Below, piece by piece: positions 9,548 through 21,622 of a stretch of DNA of 64,000 nt. A program made the position numbers and the translations under genes. The notes under the pieces are model-generated. The model did not search any database. It was not told where the DNA came from and saw only the letters and a list, made by a program, of their open reading frames with translations. How positions within the stretch are numbered: the first letter of the stretch is position 1; each line of letters opens with the position of its first letter. Source of the stretch: Asterella californica (lineage: Eukaryota > Streptophyta > Marchantiopsida > Marchantiales > Aytoniaceae); NCBI GenBank assembly GCA_036924285.1, contig JAYKYS010000005.1:6882001-6946000 (forward strand), given 5' to 3'.

Positions 9548-12500
9548 CAGTCAACGACTTCGTCTTCTACCTCTAGCATGGTGACAGAGGATACTTGGGA
9601 GCCAGAGATTGGACCCAAGCTTATAGGAGAGGAGAGACGAAGAGTCCAAAGATTCCTGAAGAGCTACAGGAATTGTTTTGCCTTCAGTATGAAGGATTTG
9701 GGTACCTTGAAAGGACCTGGTATACGGATCGACTTGGCTAATGACACGCCAATCTTTCGACGTCCTTACAGGTACAGTGACATGGAGAGAGCCTTGATCC
9801 AGAGTCGGACTCAAGACTTGTTGGAGGCTGGGTTGGTGGAGATGTCGCATGGAGAGTATGCATCTGCCACAGTTATGCCAGCCAAGAAGGATATGTATGG
9901 CAACTACACAGATAGACGGATGTGTGGGGACTATCGTCCTATCAATCGGCAGATGAAGTCCGATAAGTATGCCATGCCGACACCTGAGGAGATCTTTGAT
10001 GCAGTGGGGCATGTGAAGGTCTTCAGTACTTTGGATCTTCGAGCAGGGTATCATCAGTTGCCAGTGAGAGAAGAAGATAAGTCCAAGACAGCATTCTGGG
10101 GAATTGACTCTCACGGCAAGGATTGTTTGTATCAGTGGCGGTTCTTACCATTTGGGTTGAAGAACGCCCCTACTGAGTTCCAAAGGGTGATGGACAGAAT
10201 CCTAGCAGGATTGGATTTTGTCAGATGTTATATCGACGACATCTTAGTCTATAGTGCTACAGTGGAGGAGCACTAGAGACACTTACGGGATGTGTTTGAG
10301 CGGTTGAGAGCTCATGGGTTGAAGTTACACCTTGGGAAGTGTAAGTTCTTCCAGGAGTTGGTAGAGTATCTGGGCCACACCATCTATCCAGGTGGATTGG
10401 GTGTTCAACAGACGAAGGTTGAGGCTATTGCACGTATCCCGCGTCCCACAGATGTGAGTCGAGTTCGGGCATTTGTTGGTTTGGCGAACTTTTATCGTCG
10501 GTACGTGAAGGGATTTAGTGCAATTGCGAAGCCGTTGACCAAGCTGATGAAGGTGGACCAGGAGTGGCAGTGGGGAGATGAGCAGGAGTGAGCTTTTGTA
10601 GAGCTCAAGGATAGGTTGACATCTGCTCCCATCTTGAGGAGACCCGTTAGGGGGCGTCCTTTCCAACTGCACACCGATTGGAGTATGTTGGGACTTGGAG
10701 CAGTGCTGACTCAGCATGATGATGAGAAAAAGGAGTTCGTGGTGGCGTATGCCAGTCGCTCCAATAATTCAGCGGAGGCGAGGTATAGTTCGTATGAGAG
10801 AGAGTGTTTGGCGACAGTGTGGGCTGTTACACACTTTCGATGTTATCTGTTTGGGAACCCCTTTACTCTCATCACTGATCACCAGCCGCTCAAGTGGTTG
10901 ATGGAGTCCGACAAGCTTACAGGGAAGCTTGCACGATGGGCTCTGATCTTACAGGAGTATGACTTCCAGGTAGTACATAGACATGGAGTCGCAAACCTAG
11001 ATGCCGATGGGTTGAGTCGCAACCCATGCACGAGTCAGCAGGACCAGACTGGGGCTCGCTGGCATGACGAGGTTGATGAGGAGATAGTGTCAGGATGGCA
11101 TGCATCTGCCTTTCTTTGTGTGTTGGCCATGAACTCTAGTATGGAGGGCCAAGTCGTATCTTTCTCTGGTCAGAGAGTAGATGACGAGTCTCCAGATCCT
11201 GAGGGTGGAGATGGTGTTCCAGATCAGCGGGATATCCATGATGATGTGACCGTGATGGAGTATCTACGTACTGGTGTGGTAGTAGGCACAGTAAGTGCCA
11301 AGGAGCGAGATCGTGTTCTTCAACGAGCGAAGAGATTTCGACGAGAAGGACGACATGTACTTCGAGTGTGGGGTGATGGGAGGGTACGGATAGTGCCACA
11401 TCCATCCCAGAGGGCACAGTTAGTACGACATGCCCATGAGGAGTTGGGACATTTTGGAGTGAAGCGTACACATAGCTTACTCCAAGGACAGTATTGGTGG
11501 CGTGGTATGCACATCGATGTGCAACAGTTTGTCGCACGATGTGTGGTTTGCGATCGAGTACGAGCATCGTTTAATGCTCCTACTCCACAGTTACACCCCT
11601 TACCGATTATGGGGTTGGGTTACCGTTGGAGTTTGGATTTTGCGGGACCCTTATCGTTGACCGTACGTCACCACCGGTATGTGTTGGTGATGGTGGAGCA
11701 CTTCTCCAAGTGGATTGAGTTGGTGGCATTACCAGACAAGGCGAGTGAAGGGACGGCGTACGCGTTCTTAGATCGAGTGCTGAGTCGTTTCGGAGCACCA
11801 GCTGAAGTGCTGACAGACCAAGGTACAGAGTTCCTTGGTGAGTTTCAGGCCTTGTGTGATCAGGCGCTGATTGATCATCGGACTACATCTCGAGATCATC
11901 TTGAGGCGGATGGTTTGGCGGAGAGGGTAGTTCAGACGGTGAAGAGAGGATTGCGCAAGTATGGCTTGCAGAAGGGCCACTTGGGAGACTGGGATGTGCA
12001 GTTATCATGGTTGGCTATGGGCTACCGTTTTAGCCGACAAGCGTCTCTGGCTTCCTTCTCACCGTATTTCTTATTGTATGGCCGAGATCCAGATCTACCT
12101 TCGGCCATTCGTCGTGATTCTGCTGAGGTGCTAGACCTTGATGACCCGGATATGTGGGTGAGAGCATGTTCTCAACGAGCAGAGACATTTCGGAGAGTTA
12201 TGCCTATGGCTTTTGAGAACCTAGCGATTGCCCAGCATAGAGACACGTTGCGGTATGCGACTATCCGAGGAGGAGGTTATCGGCCGTCGATTCGCAGGTT
12301 TCATCCTGGCGATTATATCTATCTACAGCAGACTGCACCGACGACGTTGAACGTGACCGCAGGGCGCACTATTTTACGAGTGCGTGAGGTGTTACCTTCT
12401 GGAGTACTCATGTTAGAGGGCCGTGATGGTGTTGTGTGGAAGGACCATGTGCGTAATTGCGCGCCATGTCATCTTCCCAACATTGATGGTACCGTTGACC

Positions 12501-12673
12501 CAAGCTTAGCAGTTGTACGCGCGGGCTTGAGGTGTATGTTGTGTGGGTCTGCTGGTGGAGCAGCCCGTATGTTGGTGTGTGATGGTTGTTCGAGAGGTTG
12601 GCACATGTCATGTTTGACTCCACCTCTCAGTGTAGTTCTTACTGGACGGTGGGTTTGTCCTCAATGTATATAG
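9548..12673 (+). pseudogene. Pol: RT, RNase H, integrase, PHD finger (3 in-frame stops)
   Basis: One continuous frame, shared with the methyltransferase motifs IV-X, from the TAG at 9545 to the TAG at 12671. An ATG at 9578 opens the RT segment. RT: YHQLPV and the catalytic YIDD box (about 10230). RNase H: TDW, E and D positions in about 10660-11000. Integrase: H-H-C-C zinc finger (about 11430-11550), core with SLDF, TDQGTEF and AERVVQ acidic residues (about 11630-11940), a GDYIYL C-terminal fold and finally a PHD finger. Stops at 10274 (TAG, inside RT just after YIDD) and 10589 (TGA, RT thumb/connection) disable it. Both can arise from sense codons by single transitions. Everything after 10616 is open for 685 aa. 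Confidence 0.88.
12533..12667 (+). other. PHD finger fused to the integrase C-terminus
   Basis: Cysteine/histidine spacing is C-x2-C, C-x2-C, H-x2-C, C-x2-C (C4HC3), with the typical signature MLVCDGCSRGWHMSCL, PPL and GRWVCPQC. PHD fingers bind the histone H3 tail. In chromoviruses a chromodomain sits at the same place and directs integration to marked chromatin, so a similar targeting role here is an inference. It is encoded in the open frame right up to the stop. Confidence 0.85.
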
Positions 12674-12954
12674 CGGAGATAGTCGATTAGATCTTTGCGT
12701 GGTATAGATTGCAGACAGGCGACTAACGATGGAGCAATGTAGCACCCGGCCTCCTGATCCTTGCACCCATGAAGGTGTGTATCACGTAGTTGGGATATGG
12801 AGCTATCTGGAGTTAGAGGGACCTAAGCGCCAGTTAGAGGGGCGATTGTGGTACACTTGTGTATGTGTATGACATCGTCCATGTGTTATGTGTATGTGTG
12901 GTGTACCTCTGACAGCGTTGTATGTTGTGTAGCGATGTGTATGCGCACGACAGC
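12674..12954 (+). other. 3' untranslated part of the DNMT gypsy
   Basis: From the PHD stop to the 3' LTR. A purine-rich GTTAGAGGGGCG tract lies at about 12832-12844. The last 108 bases (12845-12952) are a copy of the tail of the 3' LTR (13248-13372) and, like it, end GCACGACA. Confidence 0.65.
12845..12953 (+). repeat. LTR-tail copy upstream of the 3' LTR
   Basis: A direct repeat of 13248-13373. The second copy has a 17-bp internal duplication (TTACACTTGTGTATGTG). It ends GACA, two bases (GC) before the TGTC start of the LTR, the arrangement expected of an LTR-LTR junction. Confidence 0.8.
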
Positions 12955-13372
12955 TGTCACGTCAGTTTGGGCACCTCGGCTAGGTTGACCGAGTGCGAAG
13001 TGACGCATCCCGGTAAGGCCGTTAGTGCCGTTAGGGCGAGTTGGAGAGAGAGCCCACTAGGGGTAAACTTCGCAGGTAGGGCTTGGAGGCCTTAGTTCTT
13101 TGAGTTGAGCCTTCAAGCTCCATGCTATAGTGGATAGTCTAGTTGAGTGTAACCCGGATTCTCTTCGCGTTTAGAGTGGGTTTGGCTTGACCATTTGTGA
13201 GTAGTCCTTGTTGTGGTGTTGGAGATGGTAATCTCTGTATTCAGATTATTGTGGTACACTTGTGTATGTGTTACACTTGTGTATGTGTATGACATCGTCC
13301 ATGTGTTATGTGTATGTGTGGTGTACCTCTGACAGCGATGTATGTTGTGTAGCGATGTGTATGCGCACGACA
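12955..13372 (+). repeat. 3' LTR of the DNMT gypsy (418 bp)
   Basis: Starts TGTCACGTCAG and ends GCGCACGACA, so the termini are TGTC...GACA. The first 293 bp match the 5' block at 3731-4024; the remaining 125 bp match 12845-12953. GAAT follows at 13373-13376, matching 3727-3730. Confidence 0.75.
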
Positions 13373-13376
13373 GAAT

Positions 13377-15928
13377 AGACTCAGTCCAAAATTGACACGG
13401 GACCTTTGGTATGAGTCAAGAGAGTTATATTGAGAGTAAAAGGTATGAAATCTTTATATTTCAAAATAGTTGCTCTGTGATTAGCTTGGGTGATCACTAC
13501 GTGTCTAGAGTAGGTTGAGACGGTAGCACGTAAATGAGAAAAATCAGCTAAATGATGGATTGGATTGAGTTTCAGAAATCGTGAGAATACCACTTCTAAG
13601 ACATGGAATCAAGGTGGTATGATCAATCCTTTGCTTAAAGCTGGAGTTGTCGCTGGCTGATTATCTTAAGCTATCGGATGTCAATCAGATTTAGGCTGGT
13701 GTCGTTTGAAAAAACGAGGGATGTTATTGGACTGAAGAGTCCTCACTAGCTGGAAGCTAGAGTTATTATCAAACTTGAAAGCTTCAAATGTCACTCCGGG
13801 ATTGAGCAAATCACAAAGATTTTGAGATGGAGTCATGTTGACTAAGCCTAAGTTTGGGTAGCGCTAATATGTTGTGGACAAATTTTTGTTTCGCAAGTTT
13901 CCAATTCAGTGGAAGAACTGTATTTTTCTAGCTGGGGAGTATGCAACAACTCCTTCTGTATATGGGATGAGGATTAAAACCGGCACCCAGATCCGTACCT
14001 AAAGAATAGCTCACCGTCTCCTGAATGTCTGGATCCGAGAAAGACAAAAAACAATAGGTCACACAAAGAGATAAAAGCAAGAAAGAGAAAGGATTAGGGA
14101 CATTACTTTCCAGTGAGGCAGAGATAAAGATGGAGCAATAGGGGAATTTTACTTTGAGAGAAAGATTCTTTTCAAGAGGCTAGTTTTTATCACAGTGAAG
14201 AAGAAAAGTCACAGTGTCATAGAGACAGAGTGCATTCACTAATAGTACTTAGAGAAATTAACTTTCATAGAAAATCTAGTAAGAGGGATCGGATCCGTGA
14301 ACGTACCACGACGGAGTCTGGAGAGGTATTGGGTCACCACGTGCTGCTAATGAAGATTAGCAATCGTTAGCTCAAGTTTTATTTTTTTGACATATTCTTC
14401 AGTAAATTTAGACTCGAACATTTCACTAGACAATTGCAATATATACTAATACTTTTTGATTTAACTCAATTTCATAATGCAGCTTTTACCTTACCGGTAG
14501 CAGGGGCTCATCCACTGACTGAGCACTCCCTGAGTACCGCTGTTCGGATTATTTCATTCAAAATAGTTGCGATGGAATGGCCAACACACATGCTAAAGAC
14601 GTGTTATATGTCGGAGAAGCATATGGCGAGCCGAGCCGCAAGGGAGGGAGGGAAGGGGAAGGGAACGGTCGCGGTCGAGCATAACGACACTGATTTCCCG
14701 ATTCCCGGCACGTTTCTCGGCACGTTTGTTCACTGTCTGTTTCCCGAATTCTTTGTATTCATTTGGAGAATCAAGTTTATCGCCGTAGCAAAATCCAAAA
14801 GGAACTTCTGAAGGTCCCACAGCCCTGACGTGTTCGTAATCAAAGAGCGAGGCATTATCCACTCGTGTTGACGCCTGTTCATGTTAACCCCCAAAGTTAC
14901 CGTTAGACAGGAGAAAGAAAATACGTTATTTAATTTAAAAAGGAAAGCTCGAACAAATTCTATTGATCCGAAAATTCCAAAATTATCCACAAATATGTTG
15001 TTTTCAAGATTGAAAGGCCAAACTATATCACTAGAGAATAGAGCAATCCGGTAACTGAGTGAACTTGGATTTCCTGTAGAGTACAGTAGTAGTAATATAT
15101 TTGTCATGTTTATGGTTCATGCTTTGAGGTATCTATATTCTTTGTGTTTTTTCTGATTCAAAGTTCAGAAGCGAACTCGAACAGCTAATGATGATAAATG
15201 ATGGTTATCAATAAATGATAACTAAATAAATAAATGATAAATAAAATTATATAATAACTAAATATACTAATAAATAATAATCTAAGTAAGCTAATTCCGC
15301 TAATGATGGTTAGATGGTTAGCAAAAGCTAACCATGAGTTATCTCAATTTCAAGTGGTTGAATGCTACCGTAGTCAATAGCTGAACGCAAGTGCATGAGC
15401 GTTAGCTTGGGTGCCTGAAGGACTACCTAGTCAGGCGTGCTGCCCGCCAGCATGAAAACTGTTTCCATGGCAATTCACGAGAAGAATCTAGAAACACGAG
15501 CCAAACCAAACTCGAGTCCCAACTAACCAAAGTTTTATAATGTGATGACCCAAATGACAGTACTCTGGTTCACCTATGAAGTGATGTCTGATATTTGGAG
15601 TTTAGATGCCACCCATCCTCAACTGTGACATCCAGATATGTTGATAAATATATTTATTTACAAGGTTAAAGGGTACACGGTTCGAAATAGTAAGGGCCCA
15701 GGCGCCCGTAGTCGTTTATCAGTATCGTATTATGACTTGATTGCGGTTTACTCATTGTATTTGGATCTCATTGTTTTTATACATGATTTATTTTTATTTT
15801 CAACCAATCATGTGTTGCTATGGACTACTTTAGTGAGAAGTAAATAATAGACATACTCCGCTAAGTCACCCTGAGAAATTCTTTGTTTTTAATCTGCTCT
15901 GTAGACCCCGGTAAGTCAGTCTGAGAAA
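13377..15928. other. Intergenic, no gene recognised
   Basis: Moderately AT-rich DNA with only short open frames. The longest (14434-14811 plus, 125 aa) has no domain I know and no coding support. A TAAATAA-rich low-complexity stretch lies at 15200-15285. Confidence 0.5.
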
Positions 15929-16080
15929 TTTTTTTTTTTTGTCAACGGAATAATACGAGATAACCTGCTCTGTGAACTGTACTCAATAGAATTATTTTCT
16001 TCTAGTCATAAGATTGAGGATTCGAACCAGGACGGGTGCGTCTGCAGACCCAAGATATCACCACTGCAGTACTCACGTTG
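15929..16080 (-). repeat. tRNA-derived SINE
   Basis: On the minus strand: A-box-like TACTGCAGTGG (16061-16071), a perfect B box GGTTCGAATCC (16018-16028), a short body, and a GTTGAC followed by a 12-A tail (T run at 15929-15940). This is the standard order for a tRNA-related SINE of about 150 bp. I found no clear target duplication. Confidence 0.6.
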
Positions 16081-16504
16081 TATAAGCAGATGCCTTACTT
16101 AATGCGTTTATAGAAAGAATGTTATATTTAGAATTATGCTAGACAGTGGATCAGAGTTCTTGCAGTCTTGGCAGCTGTTACAAAAAGAAGCCATGTGAAT
16201 TAATATTTCAAGCCACCGATCATGTCGACTACAGTATCACTGATAGTATAAGCTAACTAGAAGATTCTTACGGCACTTCTAACATTAGGAAAGTGCTAAG
16301 AACCTTCTTCAATCAATTACAAGCTCAGATTTATCTCGCACTATACGCGCTTGTCTTTTTTTTCCGTTTCAGCAAAACTCCACTTAGTATAATCGGTAAC
16401 ACATAGGCTTTTCATTCCACTAACATTGGGTACTTGTTGTGGCTGAACCTATGATCTCTGTTTTTAGGTTTCATACGATTGAAGGGATAGGTTTTGTATT
16501 TTAG

Positions 16505-16760
16505 GTCTACGTCAATAAATATTATTGACACATGTCAACATAGAAACAACAATTTTTCAAAAAACATTAAGATGATACCCAAGAGTAGCCTTTACGAATC
16601 AACTAATTCAAAAATATTTCTTATTCCAGTTTAATGAGAATAGATAAACTAACATGTGCGCTTATCAATCTTATTATTAAACTTAGTCTTGGGAAAACAT
16701 TAACCGCTAAATACGGGGTGCACTTGAGCCTAAGAGTTATTAACCTGTTATGAGAGTTAC
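16505..16760 (+). repeat. Dispersed repeat, copy 1
   Basis: About 250 bp sharing long blocks with 21623-21825, such as CAACTAATTCAAAAATAT, ATCAATCTTATTA and CTAGTCTTGGGAAAAC (TTAGTC in this copy). Divergent, so old. No coding content; class unknown. Confidence 0.7.
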
Positions 16761-19700
16761 CCCATGTTCTCACCTCCCAGTGTAAGTAGAATAGTTCCAC
16801 TCAAACCTGGCTTTCATGGAACTATCGTAACTCCCGTAAAAGATTTCACAGATTTTATAATTATACAGGTTAGAAAATTTACAGTAACTTGACGTAACTA
16901 CTGTATGTTGTAGACGACATCTCTTGAAAGTCGTTATAAAAGATAAGATGAAATTAATACACTCGTTCTGCAATCTCTGACAATGCGTGACAGTTTACAC
17001 TTACGTATTCTAAGCTGAATCCTGTAAATTTCATTATGAGAAAAGGTTTGTGTGGCACTAATATATTCATTGATATAATATATTCATTGATGTCCCTGTG
17101 ACCTGTTTGGAAACTTTATCGGTTTTCACAATTTTAAATGCCGGAAAATAGCCGGAAACAGTAAAGTTTTGCCGATGTAAACCTCCCTGGTGAAATGTTC
17201 TTAGAGGAAACGTGCCAAAGTAGCTGGCGCTCGTGATTTGACGAGAAATTTCCAGGCCTAAAGTGGAGTGTGCTGTCTAGTCATTCTTGTTTAGGACGAG
17301 ATTCGAACCATGCAAGTTGTGTGTGATGCGCGGCATAGCGTCGTGATGTCGCACTTTTCGGTGTCTTGTCTTTTCTCCTTGAGCTTCCAAATTTGAAAAC
17401 GAACACAGACAAGAAAGAAACGATACAGTACTCTTTTCTATGCGACTTGTAATTTCAGCAGCTGGTAGGGCCCGCCATCCTGCCCGCGACTCTCCCGTTA
17501 CTCGTAAGGGTTTAGCTCTCCGTAGTTTGCTGACGCCCCGGCCAGCGGCAAGACATTTTGACGATTTGTTTATGCCGCATCCATCCATCTCGTTACGGCT
17601 AATCAACGTCGAGCGTGGCCTTCCACGAGACGCCAGCTATCTGTGGAAGGTCTCCAAGATTCTTCCCATTTATTAGCAACTCAAGCGCCACTCAGCTCAT
17701 CCGTGTACTCAGGAGTCAACCTCGGTACCACGTTGGATCCCAGACCCGCCTATCTTGGAGCTGGAGGTGGAGCAAACGGCTGCTGCATATCTGTTTTGGT
17801 TCGATTTCCTCCTTGATGGGTTACTTTTCTTGGTTGATTGTTGAACAGAAGGCTTTCAAAGTTGCTCTCCTGTACTAATCATTAGTTCTCGGTTGTATTT
17901 TTTAACAACAAGACGGGTGTGACTTGTGCATGGTCTTGAATTAAGTTGGAGTTTCTGGTTTTCATGATTGTCGAGTCTCCTCGACAGGCCGCCAAATGAT
18001 GGCACACACATAAACTAACGAACGAGGTCAAGTCCGTCTATACACGGACGGCAAGTTTAGTGGCCAGTTATGAGGATGCTTAGAGAGCAGTGATCATTTC
18101 ATACAAACTCCGTTATCTTACAGGAGTCACAGCGCACTGAAATAGCGTCTTCGCTCTCGGACGCATTAAAAGCATCAGTATGTCATCAGTGGCGTCACCA
18201 GTCAGCCGGTACTCGTACAGGAGCGCGAGGGGTCTCTGGGGAGCTGCATAAACAGCAGAACAGCGGTATTGAAGAAATGCTTGGCATGAGGCGAGTACCC
18301 GGCCAGAGCATTGCTCATACAAGGAGAGCACAGTAGCGAGTTGTGAGACTCGCTAGGCCCTAGAGCAGTTTGGAAGAGCGGAGCATAGTGGGATTAAAAC
18401 ACTGTAAAGTTTGAACCCTCGCGGGACCACTCAGCATGCTGCAGAAAATTTCTCTCCCCCTGCCCTTCCGTGATGGCAGGAATCATTGAGATCTTTGTGT
18501 TTATTCCCGATCCCTGTAGATGGTTTGTCTGAGCCAGTCTACCTTATCTGCCCTTGATTTCTTTAGGAGGGCTCGGGCACGCCAGGGCTGTTTGTGTCTT
18601 TGTCCTTAACACCTCAGAATTCAGGAAGATTTCGTCTCATCCGACTCTGGTAACAATTTCCCCACATCTACAACGGAATCCTACAGTAGACTGCAGTCAT
18701 GCAATCTTCTACAGGGTTCTCATGTTTACAATGCTGGCAGCTAAGCAAAACACTACACAGAGAAATATTTCTCACTCACCTGCCCAATGCACTTAGGAGA
18801 AGAGGAAACAGCTGACTAGACACTGCTTTGTGTTCAGCTGTCGGCCAGAATTCAGGACATACTCGAAAGCAGGAGGCGACGCGCGGCGGAGAAGCCACAG
18901 CTGTTTCGAATCCATTGAGTACCAAGAAGAAGAAGAGAAGAGTCTGCAGTGAAAAGCTTTGCACTGACACTCCAGTCAGACACAGAGAGACAAAAAGAGG
19001 AGGGTAAGAGTTTCTTTGTTATTTCCTGAGATTGACTTCAGTGTAACATTTCCCGCCCTTCCAGGGCTGCGGATGATCATCGGCTTACTGGCCTTTTCTT
19101 CCCGTCCCAGGATTAACACGAATACTACAAGATGTTTTTTTGCATCAATTGTTTTGTTTGAGTCCTACCCGGTTCTGATGATTCTGATCCTCTGCCCGAC
19201 CTCAGGGCGCGTGGAATGTACGAGCCGTCCGTCCTGATAGGGCAAATCCACCCTATCAAGCCTCTGTTCCTGAGAGAGAAAGTTATTAATATCCCATGGC
19301 CCCGATGACGCCTACTGATGGTACTGTAGTGAGCAACACGCTGTGAAACCCTAGGGACATGACATCTTCCATAGCTGCTTTCTTTTGGCCGCCAAGTTTT
19401 ACTGCTCGACTCGGCAGTGGCCCAGTGCTTTTGCATAAGTAAGAATCTTAACATCTTCAGAATCCAGACTTATGAGCAGCTCACGGTGCCAGCAAACCGT
19501 GTACCCCGCCTTGCTGTGAAGAGTTGACTATTTAGCAATGTGTCAAGGATTTTCTTTTCTAATTTCCCCGAGCAGCACTTGCGTAGGCCGCGTAGATCGT
19601 AGATAAGACCTTGTGTACAACTAGCAGCCGTACTTTGGTGCAAAACTACGTACAGAAATTGGATTTTCAGGGTAGTCACGCAATCTGAGGTTTCCTCTCG

Positions 19701-21622
19701 CTCTTCTGTAAGGCCGATTTACCGATCTTACTTAGGGTAGAGTTGGGTATAATCTCCTACCACTATAGAGATCAATAAGGTTGGCAACCAAAATAATAAT
19801 GGACTACACTTCTGCACTTGATTCGAAGGGGAACATAAACCTCTGCTATCGGTTCGTTCACGGCAAAGTTTCCCACCGTACACTTCAAGATTCTACCATC
19901 TCATTTGGCAGACGCATTCAAAGTACGATTGACTAGTGAATGTGGATGCCATGCAATTCTCAAAGTCTGTATGGATAACTGCATCTGTCTAGCGGTGACA
20001 AGGTTCAAACAAAAGAAGGATTTTTCTGAAAAGGTGTTTTGACTTGTACCGAATGGTCAGATATATTCAAAAGAGCCAGGATCGGAGTAGGTAAGTCTCG
20101 TCCAATGATGCTTCCGAGGGGTCCTGCTCGACCCATAATTCTTTAATCTGTTCCTACCGGCATTTCATCCTTTCGTATCAGTCCTGGCTGGTGAATCTCC
20201 GGATTCGACTGGAGCCTGTGCGGCCAACACTAGACCGAATATCTGAGATGCAATGGTTGACTCCCCACCCACGCAAGCATACAAAACTGATGATTCTGTC
20301 CTATGGAAGGGACGTCCTCCGACTCCTGCTTTTCAAAGGTATCCCGTTTCTTCATGCCCTAAATTTCTGAAACTTTTTAGGTTTCTCGATCTGAATTGGT
20401 TTTTGTTTGCAGAGGTGGCTCTGTGTTCTCTGGACTGGGAGCATTAGCATACTCATGCTGGAGTTGAATGATTGGAAGGGCTGTGTACAGAAAAGAAGAC
20501 CAAACTGTACCAACTTCATGCAGTTCAGATAAAAGGATGCACGTCATCAGCATCACAAACTTGTGCTATCCGCCGGATAGAGGAGTCCCAACACCTCGCC
20601 AATTCTTGCCAAGTACAGGTGAGGAGAAATTCGATACGCGCACGTTACATTCGGTGCGAGACATTTTGCATGTGTCAGCCTGTCATGTCGCCACTCTTCT
20701 GCGTAGAATGTTTATGCACACCTAGACTTGAACTCTGTTCACTTTGATGTGTAGAAGCATTCGGCCTGACACACCCACCTAGACTTTTGGCAACCATATT
20801 ATACTTTGGTGTATAAAAGCATCGTGGCTTTACCGTTGAATGAACAGTCAAAAGTACTATTTGTTTTCACTTCAATGATGTAGAAAAGCTCTGTGCCTTC
20901 ACGGTTGAATGAATGAACAGTAAAGAAGGTTCTCTCAAAGTACAACACTTGGATGCAAATTCATTAAACTATCTCCAAGTTCTCTTTCTTCAGTTCAGTT
21001 TTTAGTCTCGACACGCGTCAATTAATCTTATCACATCAAACCGAAAGCAATGGAAAGGTTCACCCAATAAGAAAATTCAAGAATGAGGTTTGTTGTCCGA
21101 TAGAGTTTCTTGAGATTCTCAAAGATTTTGGATAGGTCATGCATGTCCAAACAAGAAGCGCTCGGAAAACGTAGATTCCGAGATTCAAAAGTGTTTCTTC
21201 ACAGAGGAGAGAATGTTATCCACATGTAGACTCAGGATATGTACTGTGAGATTAAAGAAACTAAATAGATTCATCATGCACGTATTGTGGTTGGTTTCAA
21301 CATCTAGAAAATTGAAGAAACGCATTAGTGTGTTAAGTAACTGCTAATTATATTTCCACGAATAAAAGTTTGATTATGAACTAAAATTTATGCATACCGC
21401 ACTCTTCCATATAGGAAAAGGGTGAATTATATGCAAGATCAACTTCGGGGAAGTTTTGCTCGCTGTTATCAGAAAGAATATAAGTGTTAACTGAACCAAA
21501 CTGACAAGAAAAATCAATATATTTCTAAATAGTAAATGATATATACACCTGGATATACAGAAGGATTCAAACTACCCATAAAAAGAGCACTAACAAACGC
21601 GCTCTCGAACAAGTTAATAACT
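16761..21622. other. Intergenic, no gene recognised
   Basis: Only short open frames on both strands; none shows a domain. A B-box-like sequence (GGTTCGAATCT on the minus strand, near 17310) may be another pol III remnant but lacks a good A box. Confidence 0.45.

Larger units (their letters stand above)
3731..13372 (+). mobile_element. Ty3/gypsy with DNA methyltransferase and PHD finger
   Basis: A 9.6-kb LTR retrotransposon. Order: LTR-like block, 1.6-kb leader, Gag-protease (5634-8330), C5 cytosine methyltransferase (8331-9547), reverse transcriptase, RNase H, integrase and a C-terminal PHD finger (9548-12673), then a 3' LTR. RT before integrase, a YIDD box and a DSG protease define it as Ty3/gypsy. 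The unit starts TGTC and ends GACA and is flanked by GAAT on both sides (3727-3730 and 13373-13376), a candidate 4-bp target duplication. It is not active as read: there are stops at 8328, 9545, 10274 and 10589 and one frameshift near 8600. Cytosine methyltransferases captured by retrotransposons are known from dinoflagellates and a charophyte alga; the PHD finger is an extra that I do not know from those. Confidence 0.88.

Noticed and set aside
14434..14811. 125-codon open frame in the 13-23 kb spacer
   Set aside because: No domain, no splice or codon-use support, overlaps an equally long antisense frame.
17280..17330. Possible tRNA or SINE on the minus strand
   Set aside because: A B-box-like GGTTCGAATCT is present but no convincing A box, cloverleaf or tail.
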